Of a DNA stretch of 26,569 nt, positions 1-6,872 are shown piece by piece. A model generated the notes under the pieces. That model was given only the letters and a program-made list of their open reading frames with translations. It made no database searches and had not been told where the DNA came from. Each line of letters opens with the position of its first letter. Within the stretch, counting starts at the first letter, position 1. The stretch comes from UBA6902 sp964393845 (lineage in GTDB: Bacteria > Nitrospirota > Thermodesulfovibrionia > UBA6902): assembly GCA_964393845.1 (NCBI GenBank), contig CAYMUX010000041.1, positions 1 to 26,569 of the forward strand. The letters run 5' to 3'. A program made the translations under genes and the position numbers.

Positions 1-50
1 TTTAATATTGCTATTAATGCGGGTAGTTAGGGTAGTTAACTTGATGTTAT

Positions 51-335
51 TTACCAGCCATATATTATGTTGAAGCCTTTGAACTCACCAGAGAAATCAT
101 CCCATTTTTCATTAATTTTACTAACTCTTGCACCCGGAGGGCCTTCACGACACCATTCAACACATTCTTGAAGCTTATTTATCGGACCCTCGAAAACAGC
201 CTCGACATTTCCATCAGGCAAATTTCTAACCCATCCTTTTAATCCAAGTCTCCCGGCAGTATCCCTTGTACCGGCACGATAAAACACTCCCTGAACAAAA
301 CCTGATATTATTAAATGTACTCTACCCTTTTCCAT
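51..335 (-). CDS. acyP: Acylphosphatase
   Basis: Small cytosolic enzyme that hydrolyses the carboxyl-phosphate bond of acylphosphates. At 94 aa it has the normal family length. The phosphate-binding loop G-F-V-Q-G-V-F-Y-R ends in the catalytic Arg20, and the second motif G-W-V-R-N-L-P-D-G supplies the catalytic Asn38. The C-terminus ends with the usual F-x-I-x-Y pattern. It is divergent from the flavodiiron gene. No Shine-Dalgarno precedes the ATG; instead a TATAAT box lies 6 nt upstream, so the transcript may be leaderless. The family call is secure; the physiological substrate is not known for this family in general. Confidence 0.95.
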   Translation of the reverse strand: MEKGRVHLIISGFVQGVFYRAGTRDTAGRLGLKGWVRNLPDGNVEAVFEGPINKLQECVEWCREGPPGARVSKINEKWDDFSGEFKGFNIIYGW

Positions 336-347
336 AAATTAATTATA
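336..347 (-). promoter_or_regulatory. Possible leaderless -10 box for acyP
   Basis: On the minus strand a perfect TATAAT (342-347) is followed by 6 nt and then the ATG of acyP. That spacing would put the transcription start at or next to the A of the start codon. There is no ribosome-binding site between them. The -35 side (about 365-370) is weak, so this rests mainly on the -10 box and on the same arrangement at mltA and the HDOD gene. Confidence 0.4.
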
Positions 348-398
348 ATACGAAAACAGTGTCATTTGAGAATTCTTTTATTGATTTATTAACTTTTC

Positions 399-427
399 TT
401 GCAAGCTTCCTTTTTTATTGTTAGAAT
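399..427 (+). promoter_or_regulatory. Sigma70-type promoter for flavodiiron gene
   Basis: TTGCAA (399-404), a 17-nt spacer and TAGAAT (422-427) form a good promoter. The expected transcription start near 434 leaves room for the GGGGAGG ribosome-binding site at 447-453 and the GTG start at 459. This promoter occupies the longer open frame upstream of 459, which argues that the upstream part is not coding. Confidence 0.65.
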
Positions 428-458
428 GCTTATACAAATTCATACTGGGGAGGTAAAT

Positions 459-1676
459 GTGAACAATGTAGAAATAAAACCGGACATCTATTGGGTAGGT
501 GCTATTGATTGGGCTGTGCGGGATTTTCATGGTTATGTAACACGTGATGGAACAACGTATAACAACTATCTGATATTGGATAAAGAAGTTACTCTTATTG
601 ATACGGTTAAATCAGATTTTTCGGGGCATACTATAAAAAATATTAGAAATTTAGTAGATCCTTCAAAGATCGTAAATTTAGTTATTAACCATATCGAGCC
701 GGACCATGCAAGCAGCATAGACAGCATTATGTCGCTTGTGCCTAATGCTACTATTTATATTACCAGTAAGGGCAAAAAAGGCCTTGACAGGCATTTTGAT
801 ACATCGCAGTGGAATTTTAAAATTGTTAAAACAGGCGATACTCTCAATACAGGCAAATATAATCTTCTGTTCCTTGAAACACCGATGCTCCACTGGCCCG
901 ATTCAATGATGACATATGTTAAAGAAGCCAAGCTCCTCATTTCTCAGGATGCCTTTGGACAGCACATAGCAACATCGGCCAGGTTTGATGATGAATTTAT
1001 CGAGTACGCATCTAAGTCAGAGCTGGAAGATTCTGTAATTGATTACTATGCAAATATCCTTATGCCCTTTGGACAGCTCATCAAATCAAAGATTGCGGAA
1101 GTTCAAAAACTCGGCCTTGAGATAGATATGATTGCCCCGGACCATGGAATAATATGGAGAAAAGATGCTGGAAGTATTATACAAAGATATGTTGACCTGG
1201 CAAGTGGAAAGGCTAATCTGAGTGTGTCCATAATTTACGATACCATGTGGCACAGCACTGAACGAATGACAATTCCAATTATGCAGGGGATTAAAGATGA
1301 GGGAATTGAGTGTAAAGTAATAAAACTGCGGGCAACACCAATGAGCTTTGCAATAAAGGAATTTTGGAAATCACGAGGCTGTCTTATAGGGAGCCCTACC
1401 CTCAATAATATCTTATTTCCATCTATTGCCGAATTTCTGACCCACTTAAGAGGATTGCGTCCTAAAAACCGCATAATGGGAGCCTTCGGGAGCTACGGCT
1501 GGGGTGGCGGCGCGGTAAAGGAGGCTTATGAAGAATTTAACAGGATGAAGTTAGAAGTCGTTGAACCCGGAGTGCAGGTGCTTTATAAGCCTTCATCGGA
1601 TGATGAATTAAATTGTTATGAATTTGCCCGGTCATTTGCTAAAAAAGTTAAAGAGTATCACCATAATTTCAACTAA
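459..1676 (+). CDS. fprA: Flavodiiron protein (A-type flavoprotein, FprA family)
   Basis: Cytosolic enzyme of 405 aa that reduces O2 to water and/or NO to N2O using electrons usually delivered by rubredoxin. The N-terminal metallo-beta-lactamase-like domain carries the diiron ligands H78-x-E80-x-D82-H83, H145, D164 and H229. A flavodoxin-like FMN domain follows from about residue 256 to the end. There is no fused rubredoxin or flavin reductase domain, so an external donor is needed. I chose the GTG at 459 because GGGGAGG lies 5 nt upstream and the promoter ends at 427; a longer frame from a TTG at 399 overlaps that promoter. The role in O2/NO detoxification fits the ferritin-like/OFOR cluster further right. 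Whether O2 or NO is preferred cannot be read from the sequence. Confidence 0.95.
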   Translation: MNNVEIKPDIYWVGAIDWAVRDFHGYVTRDGTTYNNYLILDKEVTLIDTVKSDFSGHTIKNIRNLVDPSKIVNLVINHIEPDHASSIDSIMSLVPNATIYITSKGKKGLDRHFDTSQWNFKIVKTGDTLNTGKYNLLFLETPMLHWPDSMMTYVKEAKLLISQDAFGQHIATSARFDDEFIEYASKSELEDSVIDYYANILMPFGQLIKSKIAEVQKLGLEIDMIAPDHGIIWRKDAGSIIQRYVDLASGKANLSVSIIYDTMWHSTERMTIPIMQGIKDEGIECKVIKLRATPMSFAIKEFWKSRGCLIGSPTLNNILFPSIAEFLTHLRGLRPKNRIMGAFGSYGWGGGAVKEAYEEFNRMKLEVVEPGVQVLYKPSSDDELNCYEFARSFAKKVKEYHHNFN

Positions 1677-1876
1677 TATTTGTTAAGAAAAAGTTATTGC
1701 TGTTTCTGAAGTTACAGGGCTTTCTTTCTATAAGTCTAAATTGTTAATATACCACGAACTAATGTTTTATAACAAAAGGGCTTAATAGAACAATTATAAC
1801 TCTTAAGGAATTGACATTTTTGGCTGAGATCAACGAGGATTAAAAAAGTACATTAATTTCAATCTCGAAGAGGTAT

Positions 1877-2104
1877 ATGGACGAAATCGAAGAACAGGTT
1901 ATAGAAGTCCTGCATAATCTCAACTGGCTCCTTGAAGCCCATGATAGTTTTGCCGAATTAATTGAAATCAGAGGCAACAAGGTAACTATTCGCTGTATAG
2001 GGCATTGCCGCAATTGCGATACCGACTGTGTAGGAGTGGCATTTAAAGAGAGAATACCCGATATTGAACTGGTTTATTATAACGGACACAGAAACCCGTC
2101 ATAG
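1877..2104 (+). CDS. NifU C-terminal-domain-like small protein
   Basis: A 75-aa protein resembling the C-terminal (Nfu) domain of NifU, which carries a labile Fe-S cluster and helps deliver it to target proteins. The core has the family layout: an N-terminal helix, a strand with G-N-K-V-T-I-R, then C-x2-G-H-C-R-N-C, and a final amphipathic helix. The usual Cys-Pro-x-Ser after the second Cys is replaced by C-D-T-D-C, and the family's 'DGG' loop is not recognisable, so it is a divergent member. Extra cysteines (C47, C51, C54, C58 region) could also bind metal. The start has a close GAAGAGG (1867-1873). No co-transcribed partner is evident. The alternative is a small metal-binding protein of unrelated function. 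Confidence 0.7.
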   Translation: MDEIEEQVIEVLHNLNWLLEAHDSFAELIEIRGNKVTIRCIGHCRNCDTDCVGVAFKERIPDIELVYYNGHRNPS

Positions 2105-2133
2105 TGTCACCTCTTAAATCAGTAAGACCTGAA

Positions 2134-2520
2134 TTATATGATTGCTGAATCATTATCTTCAGTCTCTGAGGGTATATGTTTGTCGGCAAACCAGTTTTTC
2201 TCCCATTGATTAGTATCAATTAAATATCTGAAGCTATATTCTCTGTCACATGGTAATTCCAGGGTCAATGTGAAGTCTCCGTTTTTGAGCCTTTTCATCT
2301 TTGTTTCAGTAATATTCCACTTATTGAAATCGCCAACAATTGAAACAGTTTTAGCTCCAGGAGCTGCTTCTTTAGGTAACCTGAAGATCACCTTGCAGAC
2401 AGATTTAGGACTGACGTTCTGTTTATTCATGCTTTTCCCTTCTGATATGATTGATGCCTTGATTATATTCTTTCCTGGAGCACTTGCTCTTCCTGAAACT
2501 TTACTTTCATTTTTTTTCAT
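2134..2520 (-). CDS. Stand-alone CBM48/isoamylase N-terminal domain protein (copy 1)
   Basis: A 128-aa protein with a basic, Lys/Ser-rich N-terminal tail of about 45 residues followed by one early-set (CBM48/AMPK-beta glycogen-binding-like) domain. Recognisable features are the V-x-F-R-L-P-K strand, the S-I-V-G-D-F-N-x-W-N motif, the K-N-G-D-F turn, E-Y-x-F-R-Y-L-I-D and the W-F-A-D end. There is no attached glycosidase or kinase. A paralogue lies at 16973-17419, with 59 of 87 core positions identical by hand count. The ATG at 2520 is preferred over the upstream GTG at 2532 because GTGAGGA lies about 5 nt before the ATG and overlaps the GTG. In eukaryotic AMPK such domains bind glycogen. Here the ligand is unknown; polysaccharide or protein-surface binding are both possible. 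Confidence 0.85.
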   Translation of the reverse strand: MKKNESKVSGRASAPGKNIIKASIISEGKSMNKQNVSPKSVCKVIFRLPKEAAPGAKTVSIVGDFNKWNITETKMKRLKNGDFTLTLELPCDREYSFRYLIDTNQWEKNWFADKHIPSETEDNDSAII

Positions 2521-2695
2521 ATTAGTCCTCACGATATTAAATATGATATTTAATTATTATTTCCTATATTTTTATTTAACATTAAAAGAACTATGTGTCT
2601 ACTAAAAAGGTTTAATTCCTTCATTAAATAACTTAATAAATTTTGAAGTCACATGTCATTAAATAGGCATCTGGGTGTACCACTCCTTGATCTAC

Positions 2696-2723
2696 TTGAC
2701 ATCTCGCACTGCTTTGATATACT
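2696..2723 (+). promoter_or_regulatory. Sigma70-type promoter for DUF1059 gene
   Basis: A perfect TTGACA (2696-2701), a 16-nt spacer and TATACT (2718-2723) lie 31 nt before the GTG start of the DUF1059 gene. The expected start of transcription is near 2730, followed by AGGAGGG at 2743-2749. This is one of the strongest promoters in the window by eye. Confidence 0.75.
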
Positions 2724-2754
2724 TAGAATTAAATACTTATAAAGGAGGGAAAAA

Positions 2755-2931
2755 GTGGCTAAAATATTTCATTGCAAGGACTTCGGCGGTTCGTGCAAAT
2801 GGAAAGGGCGCGCTGAAACATTAGAAGGGCTTATGAAAAAAATTGAGAAACATGGGGCAATCAAACATAATATGAGGGGAATGTCGGAAGATATGAAAAC
2901 AAAAATAATCAGTACAATACGAGAGAGATAA
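2755..2931 (+). CDS. DUF1059 family small protein
   Basis: A 58-aa protein of the DUF1059 family, whose members are short proteins with a conserved A-K-x-F-x-C-x-D start, a second Cys-x-W and a C-terminal helix. Here the order is A-K-I-F-H-C7-K-D, then G-G-S-C14-K-W, G-R-A-E-T and a Lys-rich helix with K-H-x-x-x-x-H. The two cysteines and two histidines could bind a metal, but no function is established for the family. It starts at GTG with a near-perfect AGGAGGG 5 nt upstream and its own strong promoter. It is short and GTG-initiated, so simple gene calling can miss it. It appears to be monocistronic. Confidence 0.85.
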   Translation: MAKIFHCKDFGGSCKWKGRAETLEGLMKKIEKHGAIKHNMRGMSEDMKTKIISTIRER

Positions 2932-3038
2932 TATAAGAAAAATCATATCTGTACAAGATAAATATTATAAGAGACTGAATACCTCACAAACACGCAGTTT
3001 GTTATCCATATGAAACCGCTATTGCCGGGGCTGCTTCT

Positions 3039-3497
3039 ATGATATATATGGACTCGGGTATCCGGATGCAGACTATTTTTAGAGGCGGCAGTGAACAGTC
3101 ATGGGTATTAAAGACATCCGAAGAAAAACATTCATCAGGAATCAAAATAAAAACGGAAAAGAAATTTGGTTTAGCAGAAAATCATTTCATCGTATGTAAA
3201 AACTGTAGCAACAGAATTACGACACCGGAACGAATTATATCCGTAAATAGAGAGCATACTCATACTTTCACTAATCCCGAAGGATTTGCTTATGAGATCA
3301 GTTGTTTTTCCATTGCAGAGGGATGTGCCGTTTATGGAGACCCGACACTTGAACACACCTGGTTTAATGGTTTTAGCTGGAGCTTCTGTATGTGCTCAAG
3401 GTGTCTTATTCATCTGGGCTGGCATTATGAACGAGGGGGAGAAAGTTTCTTCGGTTTAATCCTCGCTCTATTAGCCGATACTGCAACAACACACTAA
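3039..3497 (+). CDS. CULT-domain (cereblon-type) protein
   Basis: A 152-aa protein made almost entirely of a CULT domain, the thalidomide-binding fold of cereblon. Zinc ligands are C53-x2-C56 and C119-x2-C122. Between them lie H-T-H-T-F-T-N-P-x-G-F and C-F-x-I-A-E-G-C. The tri-tryptophan cage is complete: W108 (T-W-F), W114 (F-S-W) and W128 (H-L-G-W-H-Y), followed by F-F-G-L-I. Known bacterial CULT proteins bind cyclic imides such as thalidomide, and uridine; eukaryotic cereblon reads C-terminal cyclic imides on damaged proteins. The start is uncertain: ATG 3039 or 3048, with only a weak G-rich stretch upstream, and the first 45 residues have no recognisable fold. It ends in a 4-nt convergent overlap with mltA. 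The physiological ligand is unknown. Confidence 0.9.
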   Translation: MIYMDSGIRMQTIFRGGSEQSWVLKTSEEKHSSGIKIKTEKKFGLAENHFIVCKNCSNRITTPERIISVNREHTHTFTNPEGFAYEISCFSIAEGCAVYGDPTLEHTWFNGFSWSFCMCSRCLIHLGWHYERGGESFFGLILALLADTATTH

Positions 3498-4723
3498 AGC
3501 TTGTCTTTTTTATATATCTGATTCCCATGCTGTAATAGAAACTCTTTACGCGCAACAATAATAAAGGCCCTTCCCTTCTGTTTCATATGTCCTGCAATTA
3601 ACTCTGCTTCTTCCCCATTTCCAAAAAATATGTCAACACGCCCATGATCACGGATTGCCCCCCCTGTGTCCTGCACTAATACAAAGCGTTTGACAGCCTT
3701 CCAATCCATTATCCGGCCATCATCAAATACGGGCAACTCTGTTTCAATATAAGCCAGACTGCCTGCCGGAATAACTCTCCAGTCCATTGCAATTGAACGG
3801 TCCGGGGTAAGAGGCACTTCGATATTACCAAGGGGTCCTTCTTCTATTTCACGGAAAAAAGTATAGCTTTGATTATAACTCAGAATATTTCTCACTTCCT
3901 CAGGGTTGGCATATAAGTATTCCTTGATAGATTGCAAAGATATTTTGTCGGGTAGAATTTTATCTTTAAGAATACTTCCTATAGCTTTGTAAGGATGCCC
4001 GTTTCTCTGTGCATAATTTACGCGTTTTACTCTGCCGTCAGAAAGTCTTATCAGTCCTGAGCCCTGTATCTGGAGAAAGAACAATTCGATTTCTTTTACA
4101 TACGCAATCGGCTCAGCACGGCCTTCAAGAGAATTGTCATAAACTATTTTGTCTCTGCTGTCATAGGGCACCAACCGCATCCCTTTCAGACGCCCGATAA
4201 TTTTTTCATTTTTCCATTTTTCAGAAAATTGTCCTAAATCCACCTCAATCAAATCATCCGGTATTTTATAAAGAGGTTCCGTGAATTCTTCTGTCGGAAT
4301 AAGATTGCCTTCAAGTGTGGGTTCATAGTAACCTGTAAAAAAGGCATTACGTTCCGAATTCATGCTTTCATAGAACAGAAATTTTTCTCTTAATTGCTGC
4401 ATCCGTTCCTTCCCCTGATAATTTTTCATTATCATCATGAAGAGATTAAGTGACTTAGCCATCTCTTCGGGGGAATAGATTAAATTATCATAATGAAAAC
4501 TTTTATTTTGAGGGAGTCTTCTATAATATCTGGTTGACTGCGCAACAGCCTGTTCCAGGCCCTCAAGATCAAGATCATCCAGCCACTCATATGAATGCAC
4601 TTCCTTAGCGGTCAACTGTTCAAGGCGTTGTTCAGGAGGTTTCGAAATAAATAAGGCACAGCTGTTTAATAAATGAAGCAGACTAATGGAAAAGAGAAAA
4701 GCAAAGAGTAATTTTCTTTTCAT
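3494..4723 (-). CDS. mltA: Membrane-bound lytic murein transglycosylase A
   Basis: A lipoprotein of 409 aa that cleaves peptidoglycan glycan strands in the periplasm, producing 1,6-anhydro-muropeptides. The N-terminus is a lipoprotein signal (K-R-K, hydrophobic stretch, lipobox L-N-S-C22). The middle contains the MltA domain with A-F-F-T-G-Y-Y-E-P. The C-terminal '3D' domain shows V-Q-D-T-G-G-A-I, then G-R-V-D-I-F-F-G. It is full length. No clear Shine-Dalgarno precedes the ATG; TATAAT lies 5 nt upstream. Its 3' end overlaps the convergent CULT gene by 4 nt. The Asn at lipobox position -2 relative to Cys does not affect the call. Confidence 0.95.
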   Translation of the reverse strand: MKRKLLFAFLFSISLLHLLNSCALFISKPPEQRLEQLTAKEVHSYEWLDDLDLEGLEQAVAQSTRYYRRLPQNKSFHYDNLIYSPEEMAKSLNLFMMIMKNYQGKERMQQLREKFLFYESMNSERNAFFTGYYEPTLEGNLIPTEEFTEPLYKIPDDLIEVDLGQFSEKWKNEKIIGRLKGMRLVPYDSRDKIVYDNSLEGRAEPIAYVKEIELFFLQIQGSGLIRLSDGRVKRVNYAQRNGHPYKAIGSILKDKILPDKISLQSIKEYLYANPEEVRNILSYNQSYTFFREIEEGPLGNIEVPLTPDRSIAMDWRVIPAGSLAYIETELPVFDDGRIMDWKAVKRFVLVQDTGGAIRDHGRVDIFFGNGEEAELIAGHMKQKGRAFIIVARKEFLLQHGNQIYKKDKL

Positions 4724-4734
4724 GGATGATTATA
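4724..4734 (-). promoter_or_regulatory. Possible leaderless -10 box for mltA
   Basis: TATAAT on the minus strand (4729-4734) sits 5 nt before the mltA ATG, with no ribosome-binding site between. A -35 at 16-18 nt spacing is poor. I report it because the same geometry recurs at acyP and the HDOD gene. Confidence 0.3.
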
Positions 4735-4800
4735 ACAAATATTCTTATTGAACATTCATCAGAACACATAAGAATTATAATCAGTATTTCTGTCGCAAAC

Positions 4801-5052
4801 CTATTCCAGGACTTCTACTTTTTTGGTAGCAGAAAGTACTACAAATATGCGTTCGTTATTACTTTCCAAGTCGGCAGGTGTAAGGAAAATTCCGTTACGG
4901 TCAGGAGAGTAGTTCAGAGTATAACCAATGATTACTTCACCGTCATTAAACTGCACTTTGACTTTTCTGCCGCCCCCGGCAATAACGTCTTTATAGGCTT
5001 CCCGGCGTTCTTTATTCCCTTGAAAATCTTTAACAAAGAAAGCGGCCTTCAA
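4801..5052 (-). CDS. C-terminal half of a split two-half-domain protein (DUF6982-like)
   Basis: An 83-aa open frame (TTG start; the frame is open from 5082) encoding one small beta-rich half-domain with a linker: A-A-F-F-V-K-D-F-x-G, then V-Q-F-N-D-G-E-V-I-I-G-Y-T, Y-S-P-D-R and S-N-N-E-R-I-F-V-V. I recognise this as the second half of a family in which two 'F-x-D-G-x-x-x-x-G-x-T-x-x-F-S-P' units occur in tandem in one protein. The first unit lies immediately upstream in another frame (5070-5234). The GGAG ahead of the TTG is only 3 nt away, too close for efficient initiation. This half is therefore probably either untranslated or weakly reinitiated. The family's function is unknown to me. 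It is 77 nt upstream of mltA on the same strand. Confidence 0.65.
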   Translation of the reverse strand: MKAAFFVKDFQGNKERREAYKDVIAGGGRKVKVQFNDGEVIIGYTLNYSPDRNGIFLTPADLESNNERIFVVLSATKKVEVLE

Positions 5053-5069
5053 ATTCTCCGTATCAATCT

Positions 5070-5234
5070 TTATATCTTCAACTTATTCAAATCAACTTTA
5101 ATTACTTCGCCGCTCACAAGTTCTAAATGGAAATACGATTTACCAGGAGAGAAATCATTAGTTGTCCCCTTTATTATTGAACCGTCCTTGAATCTTGCTA
5201 CGACCTTGTTTAATATTATCGAACGGTTATCCAT
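5070..5234 (-). CDS. N-terminal half of the split two-half-domain protein
   Basis: An ATG-started frame of 54 codons encoding the first half-domain: V-V-A-R-F-K-D-G-S-I-I-K-G-T-T, N-D-F-S-P and F-H-L-E-L, ending K-V-D-L-N-K-L-K-I before TAA. In an intact protein L-K should run directly into A-A-F-F-V-K-D-F, which is found in the -1 frame just downstream. The end of this frame (5076-5096) and the start of the next (5047-5067) are similar (15 of 21 nt, V-D-L-N-K-L-K versus I-D-T-E-N-L-K). A 29-nt imperfect duplication is therefore the likely cause of the break. A GAGG lies 15 nt before the ATG. No slippery heptamer suitable for programmed frameshifting is visible. Confidence 0.6.
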   Translation of the reverse strand: MDNRSIILNKVVARFKDGSIIKGTTNDFSPGKSYFHLELVSGEVIKVDLNKLKI

Positions 5235-5336
5235 ATTGTCTTTTCAGAACCTCTTATTCAATAATAGCTAAGACATAAGTAAGATGCAAATAAATATCAG
5301 GTGAGTATAGGCACAATTAAATTCTATTATGCGGCG

Positions 5337-5615
5337 CTAAAAATCATTCCCTGTCTTTTTATCTCTCACTAAATAAAAAACTATAACAACTATAGAAAAT
5401 ATATTTGCAATGTAATTAAACATCATCCAGTGGACCCATCCGAATTTCATCAGGACACTAACGATATAACATACTTCACCGATTAACCATAGTCCGATAA
5501 ATACAGGACTAATCCCTCTTGCGCTCTTGTTCTTAAAGCATTCCCATGCCTGCGGAATGCCGCATATTGCAAATGCTACGGAACCGATCCATCCTATAAA
5601 ATCAGCAGTGAGCAT
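5337..5615 (-). CDS. SemiSWEET-type PQ-loop transporter
   Basis: A 92-aa inner-membrane protein with three predicted transmembrane helices (about 5-22, 36-56 and 65-84), the layout of a SemiSWEET half-transporter that works as a dimer. The signature PQ pair is present at residues 21-22 (G-I-P-Q-A-W-E) in the first helix. Family members move small sugars along their gradient; the substrate here is unknown. The start is well supported by AAGGAG about 7 nt upstream. It looks monocistronic. A conserved alternative is another PQ-loop protein, but length and helix count favour SemiSWEET. Confidence 0.85.
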   Translation of the reverse strand: MLTADFIGWIGSVAFAICGIPQAWECFKNKSARGISPVFIGLWLIGEVCYIVSVLMKFGWVHWMMFNYIANIFSIVVIVFYLVRDKKTGNDF

Positions 5616-5734
5616 GCGACTCTCCTTTAAAGCTCTATTAAACCATATTTAAGCCGATAGCTGACAGCTTATGGCTTATAGCTGATTGATTGTATTATTA
5701 TTTTGATACGCATTGAACATTACAGGAGGGAATA

Positions 5735-6397
5735 ATGGACGCAATCGAATGTATTAAGACACGAAAGAGTATCAGAAAATTCAAATCTCACCCGGTGACG
5801 AAAGAAATTTTATTGGAGATAATCAATATAGCCGGACGAAGTCCCTCATACAAGAACAGCCAGCCCTGGGAGATAATAATCCTTTCCGGCGCTAAAAAAG
5901 AAGCGCTTTCAAAGATGTTGATAGACACCCTTGAAAAGGGGATAAAGCCAGGCCCCGACATCCCCGAGCCGATGTCCTGGCCCCCGGCAGAAGATGCGCG
6001 CATTGCCGCTCTCTTCAGGAAACGGGCTGAGGCAACAGGAATTAATATGAATGACCCTGAAGTATTGAAAAAGGCAAAAGCCGCTAACTTCAATTTTTAT
6101 GGCGCACCGCATGCCGTTTATCTCTTTCAGGAAGCGTCCCTGCCTCTGTGGTCGCTGTTTGACCTCGGTCTGTTCGCGCAAAGTCTGATGCTTGCAGCGC
6201 ATGCCAGGGGCCTCGGAACCGTGCCCCAGGCATTTGCCACTGATTATGCGCAGGACATAAAGAAATCCCTCGGCATCTCTGAAACCAAAAGGCTTGTCCT
6301 CGGCATATCCATCGGATACCCTGATTTGGATTCGTCGGTGAATGCCTTCAAAACCGACAGGGTCGCTATCGAGGAGTTTATGCGGTGGGTTGAGTAA
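5735..6397 (+). CDS. Nitroreductase family protein
   Basis: A 220-aa FMN-dependent oxidoreductase, expected to act as a cytosolic homodimer. The N-terminus has the FMN-phosphate motif R10-K-S-I-R-K-F, then the conserved A-G-R-S-P-S-Y-K-N-S-Q-P-W-E segment. The C-terminal half has Q-S-L-M-L-A-A-H-A-R-G-L-G-T and the L-G-I-S-I-G-Y-P motif. Members use NAD(P)H to reduce nitro compounds, quinones, flavins or enoates. The natural substrate cannot be deduced. AGGAGGG lies 5 nt upstream of the ATG. It is followed by the toxin-antitoxin patch but is not obviously part of it. Confidence 0.93.
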   Translation: MDAIECIKTRKSIRKFKSHPVTKEILLEIINIAGRSPSYKNSQPWEIIILSGAKKEALSKMLIDTLEKGIKPGPDIPEPMSWPPAEDARIAALFRKRAEATGINMNDPEVLKKAKAANFNFYGAPHAVYLFQEASLPLWSLFDLGLFAQSLMLAAHARGLGTVPQAFATDYAQDIKKSLGISETKRLVLGISIGYPDLDSSVNAFKTDRVAIEEFMRWVE

Positions 6398-6480
6398 ATA
6401 AGTTTTGTTTATTAGAAACATATTATCAGATGATGGTGACAGCAGGGTGTCAGTGGGAACAGATAATAATTTTGAATAAA

Positions 6481-6576
6481 TTATGGGATGGTATCAAAAC
6501 CCTGTTCTTTGAAGTGCGGATCAAAGGCAAAAACCGTCTTGATTCCATGATTGCGCATATCAATAAAAACCTTCAT
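6481..6576 (-). pseudogene. VapC-like PIN toxin remnant with internal deletion
   Basis: A 31-codon frame whose ATG overlaps the stop of the antitoxin-like gene (ATGA), as in intact vapBC operons. It begins M-K-V-F-I-D, the usual PIN start up to the first catalytic Asp. It then jumps straight to a PIN C-terminus: M-R-N-H-G-I-K-T-V-F-A-F-D-P-H-F, then G-F-D-T-I-P. About 90-100 residues of the normal ~130 are missing, including the other acidic active-site residues. It cannot be an active ribonuclease. The deletion is in frame, so the short peptide could still be made. Confidence 0.75.
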
Positions 6577-6773
6577 TTTCCGAAGGCCTCTGCGAGATAT
6601 TTATCATGCTCCTTGGAGATGTCCTGTTTTCCTGAGCCGAATTTTCCCGCGATACTCAGCGCCCTCATCCGTCTTTCCTCAATATCAATAACCGTGCTCG
6701 ATTTGATCATAGCGTCAACCGCCTGCCTTATAAGCTCCACGCTTAAAGTGGCTGTTAAGAAGATTTGATACAA
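6573..6773 (-). CDS. VapB-like antitoxin, probably a relic
   Basis: A 66-aa frame whose C-terminal two-thirds matches the tail of PIN-associated antitoxins: E-R-R-M-R-A-L-S-I-A-G-K-F, then S-G-K-Q-D-I-S, H-D-K-Y-L-A-E-A-F. This type of tail normally wraps the PIN toxin. The N-terminus (TTG start, M-Y-Q-I-F-L-T-A-T-L-S) is not a convincing DNA-binding domain and there is no ribosome-binding site, so the 5' end may also be damaged. The stop overlaps the ATG of the deleted toxin. With its toxin gone it may be drifting, or it may survive as a free antitoxin. The opposite-strand frame over it is a shadow. Confidence 0.6.
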   Translation of the reverse strand: MYQIFLTATLSVELIRQAVDAMIKSSTVIDIEERRMRALSIAGKFGSGKQDISKEHDKYLAEAFGK

Positions 6774-6798
6774 AACAATTATATTTTGAAAGGATAAA

Positions 6799-6813
6799 AC
6801 TGTATAATACAGT
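6799..6813. promoter_or_regulatory. Palindromic operator candidate between two TA loci
   Basis: A perfect inverted repeat, ACTGTAT-A-ATACAGT, overlaps a TATAAT box (6803-6808). It lies between the VapB-like gene (leftward) and the DUF4258/YgiT pair (rightward). Toxin-antitoxin operons are usually autorepressed through palindromes overlapping the promoter, so this is the natural operator candidate. No good -35 box is visible at the right spacing, which limits confidence in the promoter reading. Confidence 0.4.
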
Positions 6814-6872
6814 ATAAAAATATCAAATCTGTTTCAATGTAAATAAATTAGCGGCATGAACTTAAAATAAAT

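Noticed and set aside
1811..1876. TTGACA at 1811-1816 as promoter of the NifU-like gene.
   Set aside because: The -35 box is perfect but no acceptable -10 box lies 16-19 nt downstream.
4726..5271. A 181-codon plus-strand open frame.
   Set aside because: It lies antisense to the two half-domain frames, whose repeated F-x-D-G / G-x-T / S-P motifs look like real protein; the plus frame is hydrophobic with no recognisable motif and no ribosome-binding site.
5650..5690. Short AGCTGA/TAGC-type repeats upstream of the nitroreductase.
   Set aside because: Imperfect, short and of low complexity; could be a degenerate dispersed repeat but I cannot define a unit.
5909..6421. A 170-codon minus-strand frame.
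   Set aside because: It is the shadow of the nitroreductase gene, with Pro/Arg/Gly-rich composition and no motif.
6430..6768. A 112-codon plus-strand open frame next to the nitroreductase gene.
   Set aside because: It is antisense to the VapB-like and deleted VapC frames, which show clear family motifs and the ATGA overlap.
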